Part shown: positions 23,501 to 34,100 of the stretch, piece by piece
How positions within the stretch are numbered: position 1 is the first letter of the stretch
Layout of the letters: the number at the start of each line of letters is the position of its first letter
Assembly (NCBI GenBank): GCA_025642065.1
Contig: JAODUP010000127.1
Span: 1,549,501 to 1,613,500, forward strand
DNA: 64,000 nucleotides
Source: Paralvinella palmiformis
Lineage: Eukaryota > Annelida > Polychaeta > Terebellida > Alvinellidae
Direction: 5' to 3'
Notes under the pieces: generated by a model
Told to the model about the DNA's origin: nothing
The model's database searches: none
Seen by the model: the letters and a program-made list of their open reading frames with translations, nothing else
Translations under genes and position numbers: made by a program

Positions 23501-25198
23501 AAACACTCAAGTGTGTAAATCATCTGTTCTCTGGTTGATGTACATCTGCAACAACATTATACAAACATTCAAACACAATGTATTTATATAATTATATTCG
23601 GATGGAAATAAGAACTGCCAGAAGGTATATCCAATGCCACAGGATTATCCCTTATATGAGTCCCACTTAAATCTACCAATGGCAACTCACCCTATGTTTC
23701 CTCCAATTTGTTGGATGTTCCGTGCTACACCAAATGCTGTCGAACTTTTATTGCTCTAAAGATGAAAAATACAATTAATGAAGCAAAGACTGCTAATTTA
23801 CCATCAAAAACAAACACACACTGAAAATTCCATAATATTTTCGATTCTCATTTAAATGTCAGCACATACAGACATCACTTACCAGACTGAATGCATTACG
23901 TATACAGTGGGTAATACCCAACTGATTTCCGGGTTCATAACGTGGTCCAGCATTGTAGATGACAGCTACCTGTGCCACAGGAAAGTGGCTCTCCATAGAA
24001 GCTAGGATAACACCATTGCTCAGTTTGGACAGCTGTTGAGACCAAATTTACTGTATTAAATATGTAATTTTGTTGTTAACCAGACTTTTTTAAATACAAT
24101 ATATGGAATAGAACCTATTTTTACTATGTGCACAAATAGCAGATATACTGCTTAGTAATACTCCTTTAGTACAAACTACAATGATGACAAGCAACAAGCA
24201 CGCCCTCTATCAGAATGATAAATGCACTTATCAATAAATTTTGTTGACAACTACTTGGTCAGTTAACAACATTTTTATAGATTAAAAACGAAACATGGCA
24301 TGTCACAGGAAATGTAGGCAAAATTTATTTTAATTTAGTTACAGGATAATATACAACACAAGGCAAAACTAAAAAATCAAGAACATTACCTTGGCCTCTT
24401 CAAGAAGGAAGTTCTTCTTTTCGCCTCTTGTGGCTGCCTTAGCCTGGGCTGAATAAAGTCGCTGGAAGAAAACACAAGAAACTATTTAAATACTTTTATG
24501 ATAAGCTAAGCAGGACAAGCCACTTCTGAAAGCAACGATGCAAAAGCAAGCACCTTCAACTAATAGCATAGAATAAAACACAATCAAAGAGATAATTTTA
24601 TTTAGATACTTCAGTGGTATAGCAATACTTATTTCAACCAAGTTATTAATACTACTAGTAGTGTTAGGAATGGAAAATGTTTAACATTAAATCATTAGCA
24701 TGATTGAAAATGCTTCCACATTACAATGGTGAACTAATCAACACTAGGGGAGTGGTTGTTACCTTTATTAGGGGTGAGAACAGAGGAGAAATAAAAAGGC
24801 AAGCGAAGCAAGTGATGAGTGTTGCAAGGTAATATCATCTGGGGCACTGCTCATTTCTTCAAAAAATCTTACTTTAATAATGGGGTACTATCCCTAGCTT
24901 TCTAAAAACCAAACTAGTCCAAAAACACCGGACCATGTTTTCCCCTTGATTCTTGTATTCTTTTTATTGATATACGTTCTTAATGATGGCCATATTGGCA
25001 GTAAAACAAACAGTGAAATAGATTAAGTCAACATCCCCAAATGTACAGCTGTGATGAGTCAAGAATCTTAAAAGTGATTAACTGAAGTAAAAAAATTGCA
25101 TCCAATTAATCACCACAAAGATATCACAAATCAATTTTCCGTGTTAAAGTGATCAAGCCTAATTATGTACTATTAGCTCTTATTGGATTTTTTAATTT

Positions 25199-25241
<43 letters not shown>

Positions 25242-28200
25242 AAGCAACCCACATGCATAATTTCAACACAAGAAAAATAATAATGTATGTGAAACACAAC
25301 AAACACAAGATCAATGAAGCATATTTTACTGATATTAACAATAGTTTGGGGTTATTTTGCGCTTGCCAGCTTTATACAGATATCAATCACTGACGTCATT
25401 TTAGCTATATGTGTGTGCATATACATCCCCAGTCTAATAGATGTGCATGCCAACTGTTAAAGTCAGTAGTCCATTAGTAATGTTTAGATATAGTATAAAA
25501 ATCAACTGGCCAAGTGCAGCCCAGTTTACATCTTAGAATCTCTGAGCTAGAATTACTGGAGATTCGGTAAAGTTTTTCTATTTCATCATCCATTCATTGC
25601 AATTTAAATATCAAACTTATGAAGATAATCAGAACGAGTAACAATCATTGATTTCAATAATCGAATCACATCCGATTAATCTTCTACTAGTCATGCTCTT
25701 ACGCAACTGATGACTGATATGTACATCAAATTTTGGATGCAGTTAACATTGTGTCATACATTCTCAAACCATCTACATATTGTCCTATGTGTAGTGTAGG
25801 TGAAGCAGCATGCATAACAACTCATAGTTTGGGGGTGATATCAATGGGCTGAGTTGTCAAACCATTTCCAGTTAATGTTAAATCTCGGAAATATTTAATC
25901 ATCCTAAATGTGATAGGATTTTAGAAGAAAGCGGTTTAGGTTTCTTTTCCTTAGTGACTGATTCAGCTAAACATTGCGCCACTGTCCGATAGTTTTTATC
26001 TTTCATCAGTCACCATCATTGCACAATACTGTTTGAAATAAAGGTAAATCCAAGAACGTGTCAATCACCTCAAACTTAGAAGAAGGTTTTGTCTTATAAA
26101 TAGCAAGAAAGCAGTATACAGTCAAAATCATGTTATATTGCATATACAGATACTATGTTTCCATCATTATCATAATAAACCTCAAAGGAAATGAAAGTAC
26201 AACACAGCAAGAGATCTTGAGCAAAAAGATATGGAAATGAAAATCGTAATAGATGTTAGTGAGAAATTTTAGCTGATTTCAAGAGTATAGTTAGGTGAAT
26301 CACAAGTTGCAATATCCCACAGTAATGCTCCAAATGCCCCTCCCCTGAAAAAAAGATTGGGAATGGCTAATTTATTTCAGTTCGTATTATAACAGGATGA
26401 AATAATCTAATACAGGAATAAACATATGAATAAATGTGAAGAGGTATTTAGTTTAAACAGTATTTAGTTAGGCAACATGATAGTATCAGTGGTATTGTTG
26501 TATTTTCATATGACATTCTGACACAGTACCAAGTATTGGTTGGCTTTCTTAAATTATGTGATGTAGTTATTCTCATATTCATGGAGAAAATATGTTAAGT
26601 GATGTCCCCTCCCCCAGGCCAGGAAAATAGGTATCAAAATATGTAGCAGTCTTGTGTCTGTTTTTGGTACAACAGGTTTCAGCTGGTTTGAAGCTCTTGG
26701 TGGTGGAAAAAATACACAGAAATTCTATGGCATGATCACATCAAGAACTTTATGAAAATATGCTAATAATTCTGTGAAATATGCCCACTAAAATCAACAA
26801 ATATTAATATGTTAACATATTAGTGAAAAACTGTTACATTGTACAGGAACCGATCAAATCTGTTCTGAGATTGGATTTCACCAAACGACAAAGCTCATCT
26901 TTAAACATGGAAGAAAAGAAATATTTTGTGACAAATAAATCAGTTAGATTCACCTTATACATGCTAGAGATAATTAGTTCCTTTTGAAACTTGTATATCG
27001 CCCAACATAGTATCATTGCTTGGATATAACTGGGAGGGGATTTATATATTTTTTTAAACTGAGCAATTAAAGCAATGGTCCACAGCAAATGTCACATTTG
27101 TAAGACATTAACACTAGACCCAGTCAAACTGGGAATCTGGCCTTTGCTGTTCACTCCAATGGAGTTTTGCCTGTACTAGTAATATGGGGGGGGGTGGTGG
27201 GGGGGAAACTAGTAAAAATATTTGTAGGGCTAGTGGATTTATATTTTATTAGTCCAGGGGCTAGTGAGATGCACTGATGCAGAAATTTTTCTGGCCCAGT
27301 CCACCTCCTCCCCAACAGCAATATAATATAAACAATCTACCACTACCAAAAGTTCAAGGACCAAGATAATGCATTATAATGGAACCAAACTGTACTTCAT
27401 TCAAAGATTGAAGTTGATTGAGGAGCAGCAGCAATAATATAGCAGGCATCTGGTCATACATGGCATTGGTATGAGCATCATAACATTTTGGTGACAAGGG
27501 ATAACAGCTTACCATTGCATACAGTAATACAAAATATCAATGACATTCAGGAGAAAAAATGCAGTACAATATTGTATCACACCAGGACTAGAATTTCATG
27601 AGAATTAACTTGTATTTTGTGGGTTTTTTTGGTAATTTTGTATCATAAAATTGCTGTTTCTGTTCATCACAATTTGGAAAGAACTTGATTAACTGATTAC
27701 AATGATACTAAATTTATTGTGATCAGTTGATTAAAAGAGAAGTTATGATTCTTTAAAGATTTAATTTTATGCCAATTTACGTCCCAGTTTGTAATTGCAC
27801 AAAATGCTGATTTTGAGTGCACATAACTACAAGAATATATCTTTTAATGCTAAAGAACTGATGTGATGGTGATCTTTATACAACAACAGGCACTGCCCAG
27901 GAATATATATATGACTTTCAGTTAACTTTCTAATTATATTGACAAGAGAAATTAATTAAGAGAAGATATTTTACCATTTAAGGTGTATTCATAGTTTATT
28001 ATGTCTGTAATGTTATCTATGTAGTACTAAATTAATTTATTGGGATGGCAGGACCACTGATCCATATTCACCTACCCAGTGTTGAGAGCCAATAAATAAC
28101 ACATTGGAAAAGCTTCAATTGCTTTAAAGGATAATCCCATGCTTCTTTGTGATTATGTCACTTTACCAGATGCACTTGGTAAACGACTTTAAAATTGGTG

Positions 28201-29238
28201 AAAACTTCAGTAAAATAAAACGTTATGTTGATATGATATCAATACAGATATATTACTTTTTGTATTGCTTACTGTTAACCAAAATTCCACCTTATTTTTG
28301 TCTGCTTGAGTTAAATGTCACACGAATGGACCATTCTGAGTATGATGTCATTAGGACCAAAGAAAGGTTACACAACTCAGATTTCATTACTGAACAATGA
28401 TGACAGCCAGGGTTTCAGCCATTTGCTGGTTTCTGCAGGCAGGGAAGAAATAGGTTTCAGCCATCATTTTGGCAGAAATAGTCCAGTAGACCATGTACTT
28501 CAGCATTGCAGTGGACCTAATCACAGTGACAATGGATTAATGATCGACTGATTACACCGTCTTAGACCACAGAATTTCCACATTTCATTTCAATAATGTC
28601 ACAGAAGATTCAGCCAAAATTACCAAGTGGATGAAAAACCTATTTGGGCAATTCACAAAGTGACAAATCATCCAAAATAATATACTTTCAAATGAGAAAT
28701 ACTAACAAATGACATTGATTTCAATGAAGTTAAACCATGAGCTTTCCGTATACGAGGTTGGTTGAGAAATCAACAGAAAAACCAGTCATGGCTAGTAGAT
28801 CTACATCAGACTGTCATTGTGACCAAACTCCAAAGCTGGAGACTCTTAAAGACTTAAACCTAAAATGATAAATAAATGCAATGTCTGAATGTGTCAAACC
28901 ACTTGTATATAATTGTGAGTATTATTCCACCCTTTGCACCACATCTAGAGGGATGGCAAAAACTGAATCTACTTTTCTCTATTGACATGGACGAGCAGAC
29001 TGAAAACACACATTACTATGACTGATTACAGCTAATCTGCACGTTTGTTGTTATACACAAACCACTACCAGCTCGCAGGTCAAACCGGTCGTCCAAGCCA
29101 AGGGCATTCAATACTGACAAATATATCAGGCAATCAACAATATGATAGGAAAAGTTAAGCTACCGTTTATATTTATAACAATTATTCATAATTTCGTACT
29201 TTGAAAGCAGCCAAGGCTGGTCGTCCTGAAGGTTTCAT
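17499..29238 (-). CDS. UQCRC2: Cytochrome b-c1 complex subunit 2, mitochondrial (complete, 13 exons)
   Basis: Core protein 2 of respiratory complex III at the matrix side of the inner mitochondrial membrane, a structural M16-peptidase-fold subunit. Predicted exons (minus strand): 29238-29200, 24461-24390, 24032-23883, 23755-23691, 23545-23489, 23333-23209, 22678-22581, 22320-22170, 19608-19545, 19362-19224, 19107-18950, 18751-18598, 17588-17499. All junctions are GT-AG, all phases agree, and the 453-residue product equals the human length. It starts with a basic, acid-free leader (MKPSGRPALAAFKR), a mitochondrial presequence. Landmarks matching vertebrate UQCRC2 are SKLSNGVILAS, TREQMIYTLECLRDDV, LYCPENKIG, IVGLGVSH, SYTDTGLFG and the C-terminal VNTPYLDQLV. 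At the M16 zinc site the HxxEH motif reads His79-Cys-Ile-Arg-Asn, so it is inactive as expected for core 2. The 4.7 kb first intron is the largest. Confidence 0.95.
18598..18751 (-). CDS. UQCRC2: UQCRC2 exon 12
   Basis: 51 codons (374-424): NQLKAALLMELESPRNF, then the region equivalent to 'QALVAGSY'. Acceptor AAACTGCCAG, donor AAT/GTAAGT, phase 0. Confidence 0.95.
18950..19107 (-). CDS. UQCRC2: UQCRC2 exon 11
   Basis: 52 codons (321-372): ATCFTASYTDTGLFGYQIV, the conserved 'SYSDSGLFG' strand of core 2. The donor AA/GTTAGT splits a Lys codon that exon 12 completes. Confidence 0.95.
19224..19362 (-). CDS. UQCRC2: UQCRC2 exon 10
   Basis: 46 codons (275-320): LGSADLLKFYILQKVMGSG matches the vertebrate 'FSVLQHVLGAG' region. 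Acceptor TTTTTTCTAG, donor TCA/GTAAGA. Confidence 0.94.
19471..19492. repeat. (TG)n microsatellite
   Basis: A TG run in UQCRC2 intron 9, followed 20 bases later by a short TA run. Confidence 0.85.
19545..19608 (-). CDS. UQCRC2: UQCRC2 exon 9
   Basis: 20 codons (254-273), QARVDANSNLVYAAVASEGV, start of the second M16 domain. Acceptor ACATTCCAG, donor GG/GTAAGT. Confidence 0.93.
19609..22169 (-). other. UQCRC2 intron 8
   Basis: A 2.56 kb intron holding the TTAA-flanked MITE. The remainder is AT-rich and I see no exon or repeat that I can name. Confidence 0.7.
21321..21810. mobile_element. TTAA-flanked MITE (piggyBac-like), complete
   Basis: A 490-base element bounded by inverted terminal repeats AGGGATAGTCCA-T/C-CC and by direct TTAA tetranucleotides (21317-21320 and 21811-21814), the target duplication of piggyBac-type transposons. 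It has no transposase frame; the 78-codon open frame inside has no recognisable domain. It sits in UQCRC2 intron 8. The superfamily is inferred from the TTAA target. Confidence 0.85.
22170..22320 (-). CDS. UQCRC2: UQCRC2 exon 8
   Basis: 50 codons (203-252): LQEFASKYFTSGNMAIVGLG marks the end of the first M16 domain. The start is set at CTG after TCACTCCCAAG because this restores exact vertebrate spacing to exon 7. A second AG 18 bases upstream would also keep an open frame but add unaligned residues. Donor G/GTTAGT. Confidence 0.92.
22581..22678 (-). CDS. UQCRC2: UQCRC2 exon 7
   Basis: 32 codons (171-202), LMESLHEAAFR through LYCPENKIGWHTPDM, matching vertebrate 'IENLHAAAYR...LYCPDYRIG'. Acceptor TTTATTTTAG, donor ATG/GTAACT. 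Confidence 0.94.
23025..23140 (-). pseudogene. Decayed tandem duplicate of UQCRC2 exon 6 3' end
   Basis: This block repeats, with a period of about 133-135 bases, the segment at about 23158-23270. It includes the last 60 or so coding bases of exon 6 (still readable as FDYYVLHENLPV on the minus strand) and the first 50 or so bases of the intron. The copy's splice donor is lost: GTAAGT of the true exon corresponds to ATAAGT here. The upstream coding part and the acceptor are absent, so it should not be spliced. Confidence 0.85.
23209..23333 (-). CDS. UQCRC2: UQCRC2 exon 6
   Basis: 41 codons (129-169), DTGMKFLGDVASRQAF onward, donor C/GTAAGT. The 3' part of this exon and its donor-side intron have a decayed tandem duplicate immediately downstream (see 23025-23140). 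Confidence 0.94.
23489..23545 (-). CDS. UQCRC2: UQCRC2 exon 5
   Basis: A 57-base exon coding CTSTREQMIYTLECLRDD with split codons at both ends. Acceptor TTGTTGCAG, donor GTGAGT. Confidence 0.93.
23691..23755 (-). CDS. UQCRC2: UQCRC2 exon 4
   Basis: 21 codons (88-108) plus two bases: SNKSSTAFGVARNIQQIGG, matching the conserved 'SSFKITRGIEAVGG' segment of vertebrates. Donor GTGAGT. Confidence 0.93.
23883..24032 (-). CDS. UQCRC2: UQCRC2 exon 3
   Basis: 50 codons (38-87): start of the first M16 domain with SKLSNGVILAS and AGPRYEPGNQLGITH. It contains the decayed HxxEH position. Acceptor CTCAACAG, donor CTG/GTAAGT. Confidence 0.95.
24390..24461 (-). CDS. UQCRC2: UQCRC2 exon 2
   Basis: 24 codons (residues 14-37), still presequence-like and rich in Arg/Lys/Ala. 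Acceptor TTCTTCCAG, donor AAG/GTAATG, phase 0 at both ends. Confidence 0.88.
24462..29199 (-). other. UQCRC2 intron 1
   Basis: A 4.7 kb AT-rich intron. It holds a 36-base TA run (25202-25237), G-rich runs near 27186 and a short TTTAAAGGATAATCC near 28130 that weakly resembles the TTAA-MITE terminus. No exon or intact transposon is visible. Confidence 0.6.
25202..25237. repeat. (TA)n microsatellite
   Basis: An uninterrupted TA run of 18 units. Confidence 0.95.
29200..29238 (-). CDS. UQCRC2: UQCRC2 exon 1
   Basis: Thirteen codons of the mitochondrial targeting presequence, beginning with the first Met that joins the rest in phase 0. The donor GTACGA is acceptable; read-through would stop after six codons. 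Confidence 0.82.
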
Positions 29239-29305
29239 CCTGATAAGATGTATTCCAGGTGACCACTCGTCCTGCAGTAAACTGAGTATGGCAAACCGTC
29301 ACGTA

Positions 29306-29318
29306 CCGGAACTTCCGG
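29306..29318. promoter_or_regulatory. Palindromic ETS (GABP/NRF-2-like) site upstream of UQCRC2
   Basis: CCGGAACTTCCGG contains two inverted ETS cores 68-80 bases upstream of the UQCRC2 start codon, next to CACGTA. ETS/GABP sites are characteristic of nuclear genes for respiratory chain subunits in vertebrates. Function here is inferred from motif and position. Confidence 0.45.
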
Positions 29319-29689
29319 CTGCAGATAATGACCACTTTGAGAATTTATATTTTTAATTCAATAATTTAACAATTCGTCAAACTTTGTCTTAAACATATTA
29401 TAATTTGGAAGTGAATATATGCAGTGGTATTAGTTTACTAAACAAATGAATGTTATGTCTATGTCAGATTACGATAGTAAAACTGGCTTCCTAAACTGTT
29501 CCACAGACATTTAAAAGCGCCACCATTGCACATTTACCGCGTATGATGACGCTTCCTTACAATTTACCAAAGTCAATGCATATATCAATCGTCATTAATA
29601 TATAAGTTTGGAGTTTGTTATGAAAGTGAAAAAAATCTTCACATAAATATAATTAACGAATTTATAATGGAGTTGATTTGAGTTGTTTA

Positions 29690-30120
29690 GACTCTGGTGG
29701 TGGGAGCTGTTCACTCCTGGGTCTCTATGACTATGCCACATCACTTCCTTGTGTTTCGGGGAGAATCCCCAGACTGTCCTTCGATCAGCATAGCCTCTAT
29801 CATGTTGGAGTGGTTGAGACCATCTCCTCCTCCCCGACCATTAACAGGGGAGCATCACGGAAATATGGAGCCGAAATACCCTGAGGGTGGTCACTGCCAG
29901 AGTGTATTACGCCCTCAGTGGGTCTTTAACGTGCCCTTTTTAATAATTCAGTGGAGACGGCAGCGCCATTTACCGTGGTCAGCCACCCACGATGTTGTGA
30001 ACCGCGAAATTAATCTCTTGAAAAGTTTCGACCTCTTGCTGGGATCGATCCTGTGACCCGGCCTTGGTACCAAGTGCCAGCTAGGTGTTTATATAAGCGC
30101 TAGGCCACCGGAGCTCACTA
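29690..30120 (-). mobile_element. Putative tRNA-headed SINE, GC-richer block
   Basis: Read on the minus strand from 30120, the block starts with a tRNA-like head (TGGCCTAGCGC A-box-like; GGATCGATCCC, a near-perfect B box). A body follows with GGGCACGTTAAAGACC and CTCCCC-rich sequence. It is clearly less AT-rich than its surroundings and gives chance open frames of 68 and 119 codons on the plus strand. The left boundary is uncertain and I do not see another copy in the window. Confidence 0.5.
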
Positions 30121-30434
30121 TGCCACATATGACCAATGGTCGACGCTATGGAAGATATTTCCTACAAATACAGCTATGAACCGTATTAGTCCCCACAACT
30201 TGGATATTTTTAGGGTAGAGTCCCCTAAGTAAATTCAGGTTGGAAAATTAATTAATTATGGTGCTTTTTATGTCATCCTGATTTTTAAATATATTATATT
30301 ACAAACTGGCTTAATTATTCCATGTTTACACTGTGTACATTTATTTAACTAATTAAATCAAATGAAAATCATCTAGATGGTAATATATAACATCATTGCC
30401 ATATTTAACCAGTATTCAACACGCACGCGTAAAA

Positions 30435-30436
<2 letters not shown>

Positions 30437-30497
<61 letters not shown>
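30437..30497. repeat. (CA)n(TA)n compound microsatellite
   Basis: A CA run directly abutting a TA run. Confidence 0.95.
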
Positions 30498-30499
<2 letters not shown>

Positions 30500-30771
30500 G
30501 TAATTATACTGATAATGATCGAATCATACGTTCACCTGTTATTATATGTCATCAAATGATATGGATCTAGGAATTGAAGGGTATCTTTATGAACCTGACA
30601 AAGCAGACTATCCAAATATCAATCAAGGTAGGAGAAATTAAACCCATTAATTATAACAAATTATTTTATAACGCGTAGACATATCTAACTCCCACGTACG
30701 TGACAAATGAATAAATATCGCTTCACTAGTAATTCTTGTAAATAACTATACATAGAATATGCATACTGTCC

Positions 30772-30778
<7 letters not shown>

Positions 30779-30852
<74 letters not shown>
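30779..30852. repeat. (TA)n microsatellite, long
   Basis: A pure TA run of about 37 units. It generates Tyr-Ile repeat open frames that are not genes. Confidence 0.95.
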
Positions 30853-30855
<3 letters not shown>

Positions 30856-31271
30856 CAACATAATGCCAAATAATTAACACAATGGAATAACCAAACACAA
30901 AATATACTTGTATATACAATATATAGCGTGGGGCCGGGCACATGGAACATGGTGACTATTAACTACAAATTAAGTAATGATCGAACACGTTCATTATCTT
31001 ATCAACCAATATGTAGACAAAAATAACTCCCAAGATGTAGTGAAGATATCCATTCGATCAGACTCAATCAGATTTATTGATGCATGGTCAGTATACCTGC
31101 AGCTGCTGGACGGCAATTGGTGTCTATCGGACAACAATTTGATAAAATATTTATATTAACATGTGTCTACTTACCTGGACTGACGATTTAAATATTTTCC
31201 CGTCATTTTCCCGCTTCTTTCATATTGCGGCGGCTCTGCTTTAATTTCCGGATGCCTTCCTCTGTTTGTGC

Positions 31272-31345
31272 GGGCGCCTCGGTGGTCTAGCGGTAGCGTG
31301 TTGGACCATAGATCGCATAATCAGCCGATCACTCATTTATATTAC
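31272..31345 (+). mobile_element. Truncated SINE head (family S, type 1)
   Basis: GGCGCCTCGGTGGTCTAGCGGTAGCGTGTTGGACCA, shown here in part, matches the tRNA-like head of the fuller copy at 37571 (A box TGGTCTAGCGG). The body is missing. Confidence 0.65.
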
Positions 31346-31784
31346 ACGCACGCACGCACACTAAATTTGTTAATAGTCTTACAACTTTGATTCCAAGCTA
31401 CTAGAATTTCTACACAAATTTCCCATATAGCTTAGGTGGGTGATTTTCTAATATAGTTATTAATTAATCTAAGGAAATTTTTGAAGATGGAATAGATTGA
31501 TAAAGATAAAATTAGACCTGTTTTTTTCTGTGGCTAACAGAAACATTATGCGAAATATACTGAACTCATTTATTACTTAATTTATATAACTTATAATCAT
31601 AGTGGTGAATTTTTAACATCTGTTCATGTGGCGCTATCTGACGGTGGGTGCGCGGTACGTGCTTTTATTTGCTATGCGCGCCATCTAGTGTATTAGTTTC
31701 TCCATGTTTACATCGTGGAGTCCATGTGTTTAGGACTTGAGAGCTTGTTTCTTAATTTTACACGGCTCTGCTTGTATCGCCGCA

Positions 31785-31855
31785 ATGGCCAATTTTTGTA
31801 GAAGAACAGTGCAATCTATTGGACACGCTAGACGATTTTCATCAAGTACTTTAAG
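31785..31855 (+). CDS. MTHFD2: MTHFD2 exon 1
   Basis: 23 codons plus AG of a split Arg codon: Met followed by a mitochondrial targeting sequence rich in Arg/Ser with no acidic residues. Donor GTAAAA. The 9.7 kb distance to exon 2 is the main uncertainty, but the phase and the targeting character fit. Confidence 0.8.
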
Positions 31856-34067
31856 GTAAAATGGATAGTATAAATCGTAAAAATAAACATATTGAATCTG
31901 ATATTCTATTTAGTATTTCTAGTGAGAATAGTCTAGACTAGACTCTACTGAATGCTACACAACTAGACTAGTCTAGAGACTAGTCATATTTACAGTAGAT
32001 CTATCATGAGTATCTGTCACGGCACAGTAATACCCAGTATCAATGACTGATTCATACTCATTATTACTGTATTATGACAGATACTCATGCTGAGATTGTC
32101 AACCGGCGAGTAAACATCACACGGACCAGGGACGGGTTTAAATACTTTCAGCTAAAAATCAATATACTATAAAGTATAATACTCATACTGTAGTCTAGAT
32201 CTACCATTGGTGTTGTACATATGATAAGTTATGTTTGTTGCAAAATTTATGCTTTTTAATTAATCACTGTTATTTTAAAGACTATGAAAGTATTATGTTG
32301 ACCATCAGTTCTGAAAACATTTCTCACTAATCTTTAAAACAAAATAGTTATTTTAATATTAAGTTCACACACGTATTATATGCATCTGCAAGAGGGCTAT
32401 GGGACATTACATATTTGGAAATAGAACAATAATAGGTGTCAGGTCACATATATGACAGCTAACTATGTTAAATAAATTCAATTATTAAAAAAAATTATAT
32501 CCATATAGCACTAATATATCATTGATGTACAGTTCAGGGGCTATGGGATTTAACATTGGGCTTTGTGGATGCTTCTAATGGCAGGGTTGGCAAGTTTATG
32601 ACACAATGTAAAAAACCATGGATTAATCCAAGGTTTATGATGTCATAAATAGGTTTATGACATGATGGCATCATAAACTATCAAAAAGCTATTTTTTTTT
32701 AAATTTAAATATTGGTAGCCAATAAATTTGTGGCATATTTCTTCTGAGATATATTTGAAAAGTAGTTTTTAGAATGGCTTAAATTATTAATATGTTAATA
32801 TTTCTTCCTCTCTACATGTTCTGTGTGTGTGAGCACAAGTGTAGACAGTATATTTCTGTTTTGATTTATGGTCTGAGATCTGGTTACACGCTACATATTA
32901 TTGTCCATTGATTAACTTCTGTATAATTTTTGTTTTCTTAAGGTTGCCACAGGAAGACAGCCTTATTGGTTATGTGACATACCTAGAGAGTGTATTATAA
33001 ACTTAATAATGTACCTCTCTATCTGTGACTATTCTAACAATATATACTGTTTAAAAATAAATCATATTATATCATATTGTAATATTAAAAGTAAAATTAT
33101 TATACAATAAGTTAGGGCCTGATTATTATACAATGGTAATCATACACTGGTATTGTTTGTAGCAAAAATCAATTGACTTGATTGGTCTGCCATTTGTTTC
33201 TAGAGCTTAGGGGGTGGTAGATATTTAATAGAACAATTCATTAATTGGATGACAAGCAAGACACTGCCCCATTTTGAGTTGGTGCAGGTGTTTATCTGTG
33301 GCTGACCATGCATGCAGTGACAGTAGCTTCACTTAATAATCCTCCATATGGCAAGAGCCCAACATATCTGCTACTCTGATTCTATTAATCCTTCTTATAA
33401 CTTTCACATTAAATAATAGTTAAACATAATTAGTTTTGTGAGAAAACAGCCAAGCTGGTATTTTGTCACAGGATCCTCCAAAGACTTTGTAATTTGGATT
33501 ATTGATGATTGACCTATCAAATGGACTGATTCAATTGTATATATGTTAAAGATGTGAGAGTCTATTATTGTTACTGAATAAAAAAGATACATCCAAATTA
33601 TTTCTGTTATTACTGAATTTAATTAAATATTATTTTACATTCATGTTTATAATATATAAATATACTAATTCTGATATAATGATAATCCACAACTGGTTCT
33701 AGCCAAAATTGATTAAAAGTGAAAGTTAAAAAAATTTTAAATCACAAAATATAGTGAATAAAAGTTTACAATGGTGTATGACATCATAAAAGTATTAACG
33801 ATGGGTTTATGACACTGTCATGTCATAAACAAGTTTACAACTGTCATAAACCCAACCCTGTTTAATGGCCTAATCTCAATAATATATGGATATCATGTTT
33901 TATAATAGTTATGACTCAGGGCTTAGTTATTTATGAAAGTTCAACCATGAAAAATATTTGCTATATGGGCCTGTGGATCGGGTCTATCTGACACTACACA
34001 AAGTTACCACGTTTTTACATATCTCTGTAAATCTGGTTTATTTTACAATTTCATCACATTTATTCAT

Positions 34068-34100
<33 letters not shown>

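Larger units (their letters stand above)
29239..31784. other. Divergent intergenic spacer between UQCRC2 and MTHFD2
   Basis: 2.5 kb between two oppositely transcribed genes. It contains the UQCRC2 promoter with an ETS palindrome, a GC-richer SINE-like block (29690-30120), CA/TA microsatellites (30437-30497 and 30779-30852), a truncated SINE head (31272-31345) and the MTHFD2 5' flank with CpG-containing words near 31645-31685. The SINE and repeats separate the promoters, so a single shared bidirectional promoter is unlikely. Confidence 0.6.

Noticed and set aside
27186..27206. G-rich runs here and at 39116-39132 as G-quadruplex or functional element
   Set aside because: Simple homopolymer-like runs without context. 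Quadruplex potential exists but nothing supports a role.
28120..28560. Third copy of the TTAA MITE
   Set aside because: Only a loose TTTAAAGGATAATCC resemblance at one end. No matching right terminus or internal similarity.
29697..30056. 119-codon plus-strand open frame
   Set aside because: It lies inside the GC-richer SINE-like block on the opposite strand to the tRNA head, and has no domain.
30726..30950. Tyr-Ile repeat open frames
   Set aside because: Produced by the TA microsatellite at 30779-30852. The same applies to frames over 37459-37524.
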